From: Panulirus ornatus
Lineage: Eukaryota; Arthropoda; Malacostraca; Decapoda; Palinuridae
Direction of reading: 5' to 3'
Length of the DNA: 64,000 nucleotides
Assembly: GCF_036320965.1 (NCBI RefSeq)
Contig: NC_092228.1
Location: 20,176,503 to 20,240,502, forward strand
Below are positions 50,090-61,437 of this stretch, piece by piece; positions within the stretch are counted from its first letter, which is position 1, and every line of letters starts with the position of its first letter. The position numbers and the translations under genes are program-made. Under the pieces are notes generated by a model that was not told the DNA's origin, ran no database searches, and saw only the letters and a program-made list of their open reading frames with translations.

Positions 50090-53000
50090 TTTGTACTTGA
50101 TCACCGTTTCCCATGTTAGCCAGGAACAGTCAGTGAAAGGCCACATCTGCTTGCAACCAATCTGTCATGTTTAATGCACTGAAAGTGCAGCTTCCTCTCT
50201 AACGCAAGCCCACAGACCTATCCAAGGTTTACCCCGGATGCTTCACATATCCTGTTTCAGTCCCTTGATAGTATGTCATCCCCAGTATACGCCTTTCACT
50301 CTTCTGTATGTTCGGGCCATAATCGTTCAAAATCTTTTTCTCTTCATCCCTCCATCTCCAGATTGGTTTCTCTCTATCTCTATCTCTCCCTTCCCCTCCC
50401 TCCCTCCCTCCCTCCTCCACTGCTGACACACATCCTTTTTGTCAACCTTCCTCATACATCATTCTCTTCATATGTCCAAACCATTTCAGCACACCCTCTT
50501 CTGTTCTTTCAACCACACACTTTCTAGCACAACTCATCTCTTGCCTTTTAAGTAATTACTCGATCAAACCACCTCACACCAAATGTTGTCCTCAACATAT
50601 TTTCAGTACATCCACCTTCCTCTGCACAGCATTATCAACAGCCCATGCCTTGCATCCGTATAATGTTGGAGCTACTATTCCTTGAAACATACCCATTTTT
50701 GCTCTTCCCCTCCCAGATCCCAGAACCTTTTTCCCCCTCCCCACCCTATGACTCGCTTCCACTTCCACGGTTCCATTCACTGCCATATCCACTTCCAGAT
50801 ATCTATAACTCTTCATTTCCTCCAGTTTTCTCCATTCAAACTCAGACTCCAGCTTACCTGACCCTCATCCCTGTTAAACCTAATAACCTTGCTTTTTTTT
50901 TCATTTTCTCTCAACTTGCTCCTTTCACAAACTCTTCCAGCCCCCATCTTCGGTTTTTCACTCGTATCTGCCATCAGTGCTGTACCAACAGCAAACAACA
51001 ACTAACTCACTTCCCAGGCCCTCCATCCCTCACAGACTGCATACTCGCCCCTCTGTCCAAGATTCTCGCATTTACCTCCCTCAGTAAATGAATTAAACAA
51101 CTATGGTAACATCACACACACCCCTGCTGCAGACCAATCTTCACTTGGAACCATTTACTTTCCTCTTCCTACTCAGACACAAGCCTTACACCACAGATAA
51201 AAACTTCTTACTGCTTCTAGGAGCTTTCCTCTCACACTGTATATCCTTAAGTCCTTCCATAAAAGATCTCTATCAACCCAATCATATGCCTTCTCCAGAT
51301 CCATAAATGCCATACAGAAATTTATCTTTTTTAAGTATTTTTTTGCACATTCTTTAAAGCAGTTATACATGATTCACATATCTGCTACTACTTCTGAAAC
51401 CACACTGCTCTTCCCATGTTTGATGCTCTGTCTATGCCTTCACCCTCTCAATCACTACCCTCCCACACAACTACCAACTATGCTTAACAAACTTATACCT
51501 CTAAAGTTTGAACACACCCCTATCCCCATTGCCTTTGTACAATGGCACTATACATACCTTCCACCAATCTTCAGGCATTTCACCATGATCTCTACATACA
51601 TTGAAACTCCTTATTGACCATTCAACAACAACTGTCATCCACTTTCTTATTAAATTCAACAACAATGCTATCTACTCCAGCGGCATTTGATTTAAGCAAG
51701 GTTTTCACCACCACCTCCTCTTTTCACCAAACCACTCTCCATGATTCTCATTTTGCATACCACCGCAACCCAGTCGCCCTACATCTGCCAGTCTATATCA
51801 GACATTTAACAGTGCTCCAGACTTCTCACTTCATCACTTCATCCCCTTTGTTCTGTTTTTTGTACATTATTTATCTTTCCAAAACATCATCTAATTCTCC
51901 CAAAAGTTTACTGATACTCGGTCACTCCAACTCTCATTTGCCTTCTTTTCAGCCCCTGCATCATCCTCTTGACCTTTCGCATTTTCTTTATATCCCTATG
52001 ACTACATCTCACTTCATCACAACCTATGATAACCTCTCCCTTTGCCTCCTTTGCTGATATCCCCCTCCCCCTTTTTTTTTTTTCATCCAAAACATCTTGA
52101 AATTTACTGATACTCATTCACCTCAACTCTCTTTGCCTTCTTTTTCGACCCTTGCACCCTCATCTTGACCTCCTGCTGCTGCTTTCTCTTATAGATCCCC
52201 CAATCATTTGTACTTTATCCCTGTGAGTGTCACCCAGATGCCTCTCTTTTCTCTTTAACTACACTTCATCCCACTACTTACTATTCTTTTTAACCTTCCC
52301 TGACTAGCAACTTCACTTCTTCATCCCACCACATGTTACCATTTAAAAAAAAAAACCACATTTAACATGCCACATGCATGCATCTTCAGCACACACCATC
52401 ACTGCTCCCATAAATACCTCCCATTCCTCGCCCACTCCCCCCTCTTAACTAACTATCACCTTTTGCTCTTCTTCACGAAACATCTCCAGGTATTTTTCAC
52501 ACCATCTTTTCCAAGCCTACTTTTTCTCACCACTCTTTTCTCCCCCAAAACCTCTACAAATCTTCACCCTCATCTCCACAAGATAGTGATCAGACATTTC
52601 CTCAGCTGCCTCTCATATTTGAACTAGTATGTAATCCAATAATGCTTGCTGACCATCTCTCCTACTCACATATGTGTACTTTTGAATATCCCCCCATTGA
52701 AGCCAGGTATTCCCAGTCACCAGCCATTTTTCAGCACACAACTCCACAAGCTCTTCACCTGTGCCATTCATATCACTGAAAACTCCATGCACTGCAGTTA
52801 TATACCCCATTACCACTGTCTTACAATGCAACTGCTAGCACTCTCACCCAGTTGCTCCTAAAACACTTGCCTCTCATAATCTTGCTTCTCATGGCCAGTT
52901 GCATAAGCACAATCAATCAGTCACCCATCACTCATCATCCACTTTAAGTTTTACCCACACCAGTCAAGAATTTACTTCCTTACATTCTATTTCACACTCC

Positions 53001-53390
53001 CACAACTCCTGGATCAGGAGTAATGCTACTCCTTCCTTAGTTCTTGTCCTCTCACCGACCCCTGACTTTGTACCTCAAACATTTCTGAACCATGCTTCCC
53101 CTTTACCATTGAGCTTCTCTTCACTCAGAGCCAGAATATTCAGGATTCTTTCCTCAAACATACTACCTTTCTCTCTACTCTTCTCTTCTTGGTTATGTCC
53201 ATGCACATTTAGACACTGCAGTTTAAGCTTTAAGGAGGATGACCACTCCCTATCAGGCTCTTCCTCCTGTTCTCTCTTTTAGAAATTGAATTTCAGTCCT
53301 TTTCCCCATCCCTAAAGACACCTTCTATGGCATGCAGGAAACACAGAGGTAGAATTCTTTCTCCTCAACCTGAGGGATACTCCATTACCA
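50090..53390 (-). mobile_element. Near full-length RTE, form C, heavily decayed
   Basis: On the minus strand from 53390: 5' UTR remnant (aggttgaggagaaagaattctacc), endonuclease (ERILNILALSEEKLNG near 53130, and sequence matching WLQWGDIQKYTYVSRRDGQQALLDYILVQI at 52613-52710), a linker partly duplicated at about 51860-52200, RT, C-terminal domain and a deleted 3' UTR ending 'cttgatcaccgtttcccatg' at 50090-50115. Frames are short throughout. Confidence 0.82.
51173..51370 (-). pseudogene. RTE RT motif A remnant
   Basis: 65-codon stretch on the minus strand: [25 protein letters not shown] (motif A Asp present), then IYSVRGKLLEAVRSFYLWCKACV. It belongs to the decayed element spanning 50090-53390. 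The preceding palm and the FADD region (51000-50960) are frame-shifted. Confidence 0.7.
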
Positions 53391-53391
53391 C

Positions 53392-53573
53392 CATACTTCA
53401 CGTTTCTCCTTTACTAACAGCTTGTCATCCCACAACTCATTACCCTCTGTAATCTGTTCACCTTCTGCCTTACTCATGCCACATGCATCTTTCACACGTG
53501 CCAGCAGTGCATCCCAAAATACCTGCCATTCCTCACCTATTCCCCTTGCTTCATATAATCTCACTTTTGCCAT
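53392..53573 (-). mobile_element. RTE linker fragment
   Basis: The minus strand reads IGEEWQVFWDALLARVKDACGMSKAEGEQITEGNELWDDKLL, matching the linker of full copies. It is truncated on both sides, against the 5' end of 50090-53390 and the start of a plus-strand copy. Confidence 0.75.
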
Positions 53574-55765
53574 GGTATTTACAAGAAAGGAGTGCAAATG
53601 AATGGTAGATGTATTACAGAAAGCAGCAGGAGATTAAGAGGAAGGTGCAAGGGTTGAAAAAGAGGGCAAATGAAAGTTGGGGGGAGAGAGTATATTTAAA
53701 CTTTCGAGAGAATGAAAACATGTTTTGAAAGGAGGTAAATAATGCATGAAAGATGAGAACTAAAAGGAACATCAGTGAAGGGGCCAAGGTGGGAAGTGGT
53801 AACAGGTAGTGGTGGCGTGAGGAGGAGAGGGACTGAGTACTCTGAAGAATTGTTGAATGTATTTGATGATAGAGTGGTAGAGTAGGGTGTTTTGGTTGGG
53901 GTGGTGTACGAAGTGAGAGTCAGGGAGAGTGGTTTGGTGAAGAGAGGTGATGAAAGCTTTGTGGAAGATAGAATCCAGCAAGGCAGTGAGATTGGATGGC
54001 ATTGCAGTTGAATTTACTAAGGAAGGGGTTGACTTGTGTTGATTAGTTGGTGAGGATATTCAGTATATGTATGGATCATGGTGAAGTGCCTGAGGATTGG
54101 TGGAATGCATGTATAGTGCCATTGTACAGAGGCAAAGGGGATAAAGGTGAGTGTTCAAACTACATAAGCATAAGTTTGAGTGTACCTGGAAAATTGTATG
54201 GGAGGGTATTGATTGAGAGGATGAAGGCATGTACAGAGCATTAGATTGGTGAAGAGCAATGGGGTTTCAGAAGTTGTAGAGAATGTGTGGATCAGGTGTC
54301 TACTTTGAAGAATGTATATGAAAGATGCTGGAAGAACAGGTGGATTTGTATGTAGCATTTATGGATCTGGAGAAGGCATATGATAAGGTTGATAGAGATG
54401 TTTTATGGAAGGTCGTAAGAATATATAGTGTGGGAGGTAAGCTGCAAGAAGTAGTGAGAAGTTTTTATCAAGGGTGTAAGGCATATTTACAAGAAGGAAG
54501 AGAGAGAGTGATGTCACCATGGTTGTTTAATGTGTTTATGAATGGGGTGGATTGGGAGGCAGATGCAAGAGTTTTGGAGAGAGGGGTGCATATGCAGTAT
54601 GTTGGGGATGAGAGGGCCTGGGAAGTGAGTCAATTGTTGTTTGCCGTTGATACAGCACTGGTGGCTGATTCAAGTGAGAAACTACAGAAGTTGGTGACTG
54701 ATTTCGGAAAAGTGTGTGAAAGGAGAAAGCTGAGAGTAAATGTGAATAAGAACAAGGTTATTAAGTTCAACAGGGTGATGGATATGTTAGTTGGGATGTA
54801 AGTTTGAAAGGAGAAAAACTGGAGGAAGTGAAGGATTTTAGATATCTGGGAGTGGACTTGGCAGTGTATGAACCATGGAAGTGGAAGTGAGTCACAAGGT
54901 GGTGGAGCGGTCAAGTTGCTGGGATCAATGAAGAATTATGTGGAAAGAGAGCATGTTATCTCGGAGAGCAAAAATTGATATGTTTGAAGGATTAGTAGTT
55001 TTAACATGGTTACGAGGGACTGAGTTGTAGGAGGAAGGTGGATGTGTTGGAAGTATGTTTGAGGACAATATGTGGTGTGAGGTGGTTTGATCGAGTAAGT
55101 GATTAAAGGGTAAGAGAGAGGTATGATAATGAAAAGAGTGTGATTGAGAGAGCAGAAGATGGTGTTTTGAAATGGTTTGGACATATGAAGAGAATGAGTG
55201 AGGAGAGACATGAAGAGAATGAGTGAGGAGAGACTGCCAAAGAGGATATATATGTCAGAGGTTGAGGGAGCAAGAAGTGTGACACCTAATTGGAGGTAGA
55301 AGGACGAAGTGAAAAAGATTTTGAGTGGTTAGAGCCTGAACATATAGGAGGGCAAGAGGTATCTGAAGAATAGAGTGAATTGGAATGATGTATACCGGGA
55401 TCAACGTGCTGTCAGTGGACTGAACCAGGGCATGTGAAACTTCTGGGATAAACCATGGAAAGGTCTGTGGATGGAGCTGTGGTTTCGGTGCATTACACAT
55501 GACAGCTAGAGACTGAGTGTGAGTGAATGTGGCCTTTTTGTCTGTTGTCCTGGTGTTACCTCGCTGAAGCAGGGGGTAGCGATGTTGTTTTCTGCTGGGT
55601 GGGGTAGCACCAGGAATGAATGAGGCAATCAAGTATGAATATGTACATGAATGAATATGTATATATGTATATATCCCTGTAAGGGCATTTATATATATGT
55701 GTGGATTGGCCATTCTTCTGTTTCCTGGCACTACCACACTGATATGGATTAAGTATGATGAAATG
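53574..55765 (+). mobile_element. RTE copy, form C, linker to 3' end
   Basis: It begins in the linker (atttacaagaaaggagtgcaaatg) and carries RT, C-terminal domain and a form C 3' UTR ending with 'ctggcactaccacactgatatgg', then 'attaagtatgatg'. Frameshifts are frequent. Confidence 0.85.
54325..54801 (+). pseudogene. RTE RT fragment, motif C mutated
   Basis: 158-codon frame: motif [18 protein letters not shown] (Asp about 13), then [14 protein letters not shown] after an in-frame deletion that removes part of motif B (usual VNVGLRQGC is missing). Motif C reads [11 protein letters not shown]: the first catalytic Asp of FADD is replaced by Val. The thumb segment [17 protein letters not shown] follows. 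The substitution and the motif B loss would each inactivate the RT. Confidence 0.82.
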
Positions 55766-55782
55766 AATACATAAATATACAT

Positions 55783-55908
55783 ACTTGATCACCGTTTCCC
55801 ATCTCAGCGAGGTAGTGCCTGGAAACAGTTGGGGAATTGCACATCCACACTTTATATATAAACACCCTTACATGCTTATATACATACATATCAACATACA
55901 CATACACA

Positions 55909-55913
<5 letters not shown>
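55783..55913 (-). mobile_element. RTE 3' UTR fragment, form C
   Basis: The minus-strand 3' terminus 'cttgatcaccgtttcccatctcagcgaggtagtgcc' and about 100 bp of UTR, truncated at (TA)n 55915-55997. Confidence 0.82.
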
Positions 55914-55914
<1 letters not shown>

Positions 55915-56002
<88 letters not shown>

Positions 56003-56037
56003 TTTGGAGACAGTGACAAAGCAAAAAAAAAAAAATA
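55915..56037. repeat. (TA)n followed by a 22-bp RTE tail remnant
   Basis: About 83 bp of TA, then 'ggagacagtgacaaagc' with an A-run (about 56005-56037): the RTE 3' terminus alone, in plus orientation. Confidence 0.88.
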
Positions 56038-56047
56038 TTTATATTTA

Positions 56048-56431
56048 TTTTGCTTTGTCGCTGTCTCCCGCGTTTGCGAGGTAGCGCAAGGAAACAGACG
56101 AAGAAATGGCCCAACCCACCCCCATACACGATGTATATCCATACACGTCCACACATGCAAATATACATACCTATACATCTCAATGTACACATATATATAC
56201 ACACACAGACACATACATATATACACATGTACATAATTAATACTGTCTGCCTTTATTCATTTATCGCCACCTCGCCACACATGGAATACCATCCCCCTCC
56301 CCCTCATGTGTGCGAGGTAGCAGTAGGAAAAGACAACAAAGGCACCATTCGTTCACACTCAGTCTCTAGCTGTCATGAAATAATCCCCGAAACCACGGCT
56401 CCCTTTCCACATCCAGGCCCCACAGATCTAT
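56048..56431 (-). mobile_element. RTE 3' UTR fragment, form B
   Basis: Full terminal stem-loop and most of the long UTR, truncated at 'aggccccacaga' against a plus-strand RTE. Confidence 0.88.
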
Positions 56432-56432
56432 A

Positions 56433-58095
56433 TAGCATGTACAGAGTATCAGATTGGGGAAGAGCAGCGTGGTTACAGAAGTGGTAGAGGATGTGTGGAT
56501 CAGGTGTTTGCTTTGAAGAATGTATGTAAGAAATACTTAGAAAAGCGAATGGATTTGTATGTAGCATTTGTGGATCTGGAGAAGGCATATGATAGAGTTG
56601 ATAGAGATGCTCTGTGGAAGGTACTAAGAATATATAGTGTGGGAGGCAAGTTGTTAGAAGCTGTGAAAAGTTTTTATCGAGGATGTAAGGCATGTGTACG
56701 AGTAGGAAGAGGGGAAAGTGGTTCTCAATGAATGTTGGTTTGCGGCAGGGGTGCATGATGTCTCCATGGTTGCTTAATTTATTTATGGATGTGGTTGTTA
56801 GAGAGGTGAATGCAAGAGTTTTGGAAAGGGGCAAGTATGCAGTCCGTTGTTTATGAGAGCTTGGCAAATGAGTCAGTTATTGTTCGCTGATGATACAGCG
56901 CTGATGGCTGATTATGGTGATAAACTGCAGAAGCTGATGATTGAGTTTGATAAAGTGTGTGGAAGAAGAAAGCTGAGAGTAAATGTGAATAAGAGCAAGG
57001 TTATTAGGTACAGTAGGGTTGAGGGACAAGTCAATTGGGTGGTAAGTTTGAATGGAGAAAAACTGGAGGAAGTAAAGTGTTTTAGATATCTGGGAGTGGA
57101 TTTTGCAGTGGATGGAACCATAGAAGTGAAAGTGAATCATAGGGTGGTGGAGGGGTGAAAGTTCTGGGAGCATTGAAAAATGTATGGAAGTCGAGAACGT
57201 TAATCTTGGAAAGCAAAAATGGGTATGTTTGAAGGAACAGGGGTTCCAACAATGTTATATGGTTGCGAATCGTGGGGTATAGATAGAATTTTGCGGAGGA
57301 GGGTGGATGTGCTGGAAATGAGATGTTTGAGGACAATATGTGGTGTGAGGTACTTTGATCGAGTAAGTAATGAAAGGGTAAGAGGGAGGTGTGGTAATAA
57401 AAAGAGTGTGGTTGAGAGAGCAGAAGAGGGTGTTTTGAAATGTTTGGGCACATGGAGAGAATGAGTGAGGAAAGATTGACCAAGAGGATAAATGTGTCAG
57501 AGGTGGAGGGAATGAGGAGAAGTGGGAGACCAAATAGGAGGTGGAAAGATTGAGTGAAAAACATTTTGTGTGATCGGGGCCTGAACATGCAGGAGGGTGA
57601 AAGGTGTGCAAGGAATAGAGTGAATTGGAACGATGTGGTATACCGAGGTCGATGTGCTGTCATTGGATTGAACCAGGGCATGTGAAGTGTGTTGGGTAAA
57701 CCATGGAAAGTTTTGTGGGGCCTGGATGTGGAAAGGGAGCTGTGGTTTCGGTTCATTATACATGACAGCTAGAGACTGAGTGTGAACGAATGTGGCCTTT
57801 GTTGTCTTTTCCTAGCGCTGCCTCGCTCACATGCGGAGGGAGGGGGCTGTCATTTCATGTGTGGCGGGTTGGTGACGGGAATGAATAAGGGCAGACTATG
57901 GATTAGGTACATGTTTATATATGTATATGTCTGTGCATGTATATATATGTATACGTTGAGATGTATAGGTATGTATATTTGCGTGTGTAGAGGTGTATGT
58001 ATATACATGTGCATGTGGGTGGGTTTGGCCATTCTTTCGTCTGTTTCCTTGGGCTACCTCACTAACATGGGAGACGGCGACAAAGTATAATAATA
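56433..58095 (+). mobile_element. RTE copy, form B, 5' truncated
   Basis: It starts at 'agcatgtacagagtatcag' (ACTEYQ) and carries RT with motif [13 protein letters not shown] (about 56566-56600), then a frameshift. Motif [13 protein letters not shown] is near 56883. The C-terminal domain has indels, and a long 3' UTR ends 'gggagacggcgacaaagtataataataa'. Confidence 0.9.
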
Positions 58096-58116
58096 AAAAA
58101 GAAAAGAAAATTTATT

Positions 58117-58566
58117 ATGCACATATACATACCTATACATTTCAACGTATGCATACATATACACAGATATATACATGTATACACATGTACTTATTTATAC
58201 ATGCTGCCTTCATCCATTCCCACCGCCACCCTGCCACACATGAAATGGCACCCCCCTCCCCATGCATGCATGTGAAGTTGCGCTAGAAAAAGAACAAAGA
58301 CCACATTTGTTCACACTCTCTCTCTAGCTGTCATGTGTAGTGCACGTAAACCACAGCTCTCTTTCCACATCCAAGCCCCACAAAACTTTCCATGGTTTAC
58401 CCCAGACGCTTCACATACCCTGGTTCAATCCACTGACAGCATGTTGACCCCGGTATACCACATTGTTCCAATTCACTCTGTTCCTTGCATGCATTTCACC
58501 CTCCTGTATGTTCAGTCCCCGATTGCTCAAAATCTTTTTCACTCCATTCTTCCACCTCCGATTTGA
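58117..58566 (-). mobile_element. RTE 3' UTR/C-terminal fragment lacking the 3' terminus
   Basis: The minus strand starts inside the UTR ('gcacatatacatacc'), so the terminal stem-loop is absent. It runs into the last codons of the C-terminal domain and is truncated at 58566. Confidence 0.78.
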
Positions 58567-59392
58567 GCAAACAACTGCTGAAGTTGGTGACTGAGTTTGA
58601 AAAAGTGTATGAAAGGCAAAAGTTGATAGTAAATGTGAATAAGAGCTCAGTTATTAGGTTCAGTAGGGTTGAGGGACAGGTTGATTGGGATGTAAGTTTT
58701 AATAGAGAAAAATTTGAGGAAGTGAAGTGTTTTAGATATCTGGGAGTGGACTTGGTAGCGAATGGAACCATGGAAGTGGAAATGAGTCACAGGGTGGGGG
58801 AAGGGGGTGAAGATTCTGGGAGCAGTGAAGAACGTGTGGAAGGAGATAATGTTATCTTGAAGAGCAAAAATGGATGTGTTTGAAGGAATATTAGTTCCAT
58901 CAATGTTATATGGTTGTGTTGCTTGGGCTATAGATAGGGTTGTACAGATGAGGGTAGATGTGTTGGAAATGAACTGTTTGAGGACAATATGTTGCGTGAT
59001 GTGGTTTAATCGAGTAAGTTATGAAAGGGTAAGAGAGGAACGGAATTAAAAAGATTGTGGTTGAGAGAGCAGAAGAGGGTGAGTTGAAATGATAAGAGGT
59101 GGAGGGAATAAGGAGAAGAGGGAGACCAAATTGGAGTTTGAAGGATGAAATGAAAAATATTTTGAGGCATTAGGGCCTAAACATACAGGAGGGTGAGAGG
59201 CATTCAAGGAATAGAGCGAATTGGAACGATGTGGTATACTGGGGTCGACGTGCTGTCAGTGGACTGAACCAGGACATGTGAAATGTCCTGGGTAAACTGT
59301 AGAAATGTGTGTGGGGCCTCAAGTTGGATAGGGAGCTGTGGTTTTGGCAGGGTAGTTCCAGGAATGGATGAAGGCATGCAATTATGAATGAT
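58567..59392 (+). mobile_element. RTE fragment, thumb to deleted 3' UTR
   Basis: It begins 'gagcaaacaactgctgaagttggtgactgag' and has a C-terminal domain with deletions, then a UTR cut short after 'ggtagttccaggaatggatgaaggc' (form C-like). Confidence 0.78.
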
Positions 59393-59943
59393 TTAAGGTT
59401 GAGGGACAAGTTAATTGGGAGGTAAGTTTGAATGGAGAAAACTGTAGGAAGTGAACTGTTTTAGATATCTGGGAGTGGACTTAACAGCGAATGGAATCAT
59501 GGAAGTGAAGGTGAGTCATAGGGTGGGGGAGGGGGTAAAGGTTCTGGGAGTGTTGAAGAATGTGTGGAAGGCAAGGACTTTATCTCTGAGCAAAAATGGG
59601 CATGTTTGAAGGAATAGTGGTTCCAACAATGTTATATGGTTGCAAGGCATGAGGAGGATGTATGTGTTGGAGATGAAATGCGTGAGGACAATATGTGTTG
59701 TGGTTTGATCGAGTAAGTAATGAAAGGGTGAGAGAGATGTGTGTTGATGAAGAGTATGGTTAAGGGAGCAGAAGTGGGTATGTTAAAATGGTTTGGGCAC
59801 ATGGAGAGAATAAATGAGGAAAGATTGACAAAGAGGATATATGTGTCAAAGGTGGAGGGATAAAGGGGAACCGGGAGACCAAATTGGAAGTGGAAGGATG
59901 GAGTGAAAAAGATTTCGAGTGATCAGGGCCTGGACATACCGGT
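59393..59943 (+). mobile_element. RTE C-terminal fragment
   Basis: It runs from 'aggttgagggacaagttaattgg' to 'cagggcctggacatacc', decayed. It is directly followed by another C-terminal piece in the same orientation. Confidence 0.78.
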
Positions 59944-60635
59944 GGGGTGGTTTGATCGAGTAAGTAATAATAGGGTAAGAGAGAGGTGTGGTAATAGTGT
60001 GGTTGAGAGAGCAGAAGAGGATGTTTTGAAATGGTTTAGTCACATGGAGAGAATGAGTGAGGAAAGATTGACCAGAAGGATATATGTGTGTCAGAGGTGG
60101 AGGGAACGAGAAGTGGGAGACCAAATTGGAGGTGGAAAGATGGAGTGAAAGAGATTTTGAGTGATCGGGGCCTGAACATGCAGGAGGGTGAAAGGTGTGC
60201 ACGGAATAAATTGAATTGGAATGATGTGGTATACTGGGGTCGATGTGCTGTCAGTGGATTGAACCAGGGTGTGTAAGGCATCTGGGGTAAATCATGGAAA
60301 TTTTTGTGGGGCCTGGATGTGGAAAGGGAGCTGTGGTTTCAGTGCATTACACATGACAGCTAGAGACTCAAATGTGAACGAATGTGGCCTTTTTGTCAGT
60401 TCCTGGTAGTGCCTTGATGGAAGGGGGGATGCTATTTTGTGTGTGGTGGGGTGGCACTGGGAATGGATGAAGGCAGCAAGTATGGATATATATGTATAAG
60501 TTGAAATATATATGTGCATGTGTGGGTGTTAATATATATACATACATGTGTATTTGGGAGGGTTAGGCCATTCTTCGTCTGTTTCCTTGCACTAAATCGC
60601 TAACACGGGAGACGGCAGTTAAGTATAATGATAAA
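59944..60635 (+). mobile_element. RTE C-terminal fragment and 3' UTR
   Basis: It restarts at 'ggggtggtttgatcgagtaag' (VRWFDRVS), repeating the region just passed, and runs to a UTR ending 'gggagacggcagttaagtataatgataa'. The order suggests tandem partial duplication or serial insertion. Confidence 0.8.
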
Positions 60636-60687
60636 GATAATAATAATAATAAAATATATATATAAATGTATATATATATATATATTA

Positions 60688-60931
60688 TCCCTGGGGATAG
60701 GGGATTAAGAATACTTCCCACGTATTCCCTGCGTGTCGTAGAAGGCGACTAAAAGGGGAGGGAGCGGGGGGCTGGAAGTCCTCCCCTCTCGTTTTTTTTT
60801 TTTTTTTTTTTGATTTTCCAAAAGAAGGAACAGAGGGGGCCAGGTGAGGATATTCCAAAAAAGGCCTGGTCCTCTGTTCTTAACGCTACCTCGCTAACGC
60901 GGGAAATGGCAAATAGTTTAAAAGAAAGAAA

Positions 60932-60933
<2 letters not shown>
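60688..60933 (+). mobile_element. SIDE, full length
   Basis: Both termini are present: ccctggggataggggat at 60688 after a TA-rich stretch, and gctacctcgctaacgcgggaaatggcaaatag near 60886-60917, then an A/G-rich tail and (TA)n 60934-60983. The T-run sits at about 60792-60811. Confidence 0.9.
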
Positions 60934-60991
<58 letters not shown>

Positions 60992-60993
60992 TT

Positions 60994-61218
60994 CATACTA
61001 TTCGCCATTTCCCGCATTAGCGAGGTAGCGCTAAGAACAGAGGACTGGGCCTTTGAGGGAATATCCTCACCTGGCCCCCTTCTCTGTTCCTTCTTTGGGG
61101 GGGGGGGGGGGGGGACGAGAAAGGAGGATTTCCAGCCCCCCGCTCCCTTCCCTTTTAGTCGCCTTCTACGACACGCAGGGAATACGTGGGAAGTATTCTT
61201 TCTCCCCTATCCCCAGGG

Positions 61219-61219
<1 letters not shown>
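60994..61219 (-). mobile_element. SIDE, full length, G-run variant
   Basis: The minus strand begins ATCCCTGGGGATAGGGG at (TA)n 61222-61250 and ends at the T-run next to (TA)n 60934-60983. The internal A-run position (plus strand) is occupied by a run of about 18 G at about 61097-61114. It is tail-to-tail with 60688-60933. Confidence 0.9.
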
Positions 61220-61252
<33 letters not shown>

Positions 61253-61437
61253 TTGCTTTGTCGCTGTCTCCCGCGTTTGCGAGGTAGCGCAAGGAAACAG
61301 ACGAAAGAAATGGCCCAACCCACCCCCATACACATGTATATAAATACGTCCACACACGCAAATATACATACCTACACAGCTTTCCATGGTTTACCCCAGA
61401 CGCTTCACATGCCTTGATTCAATCCACTGACAGCACG

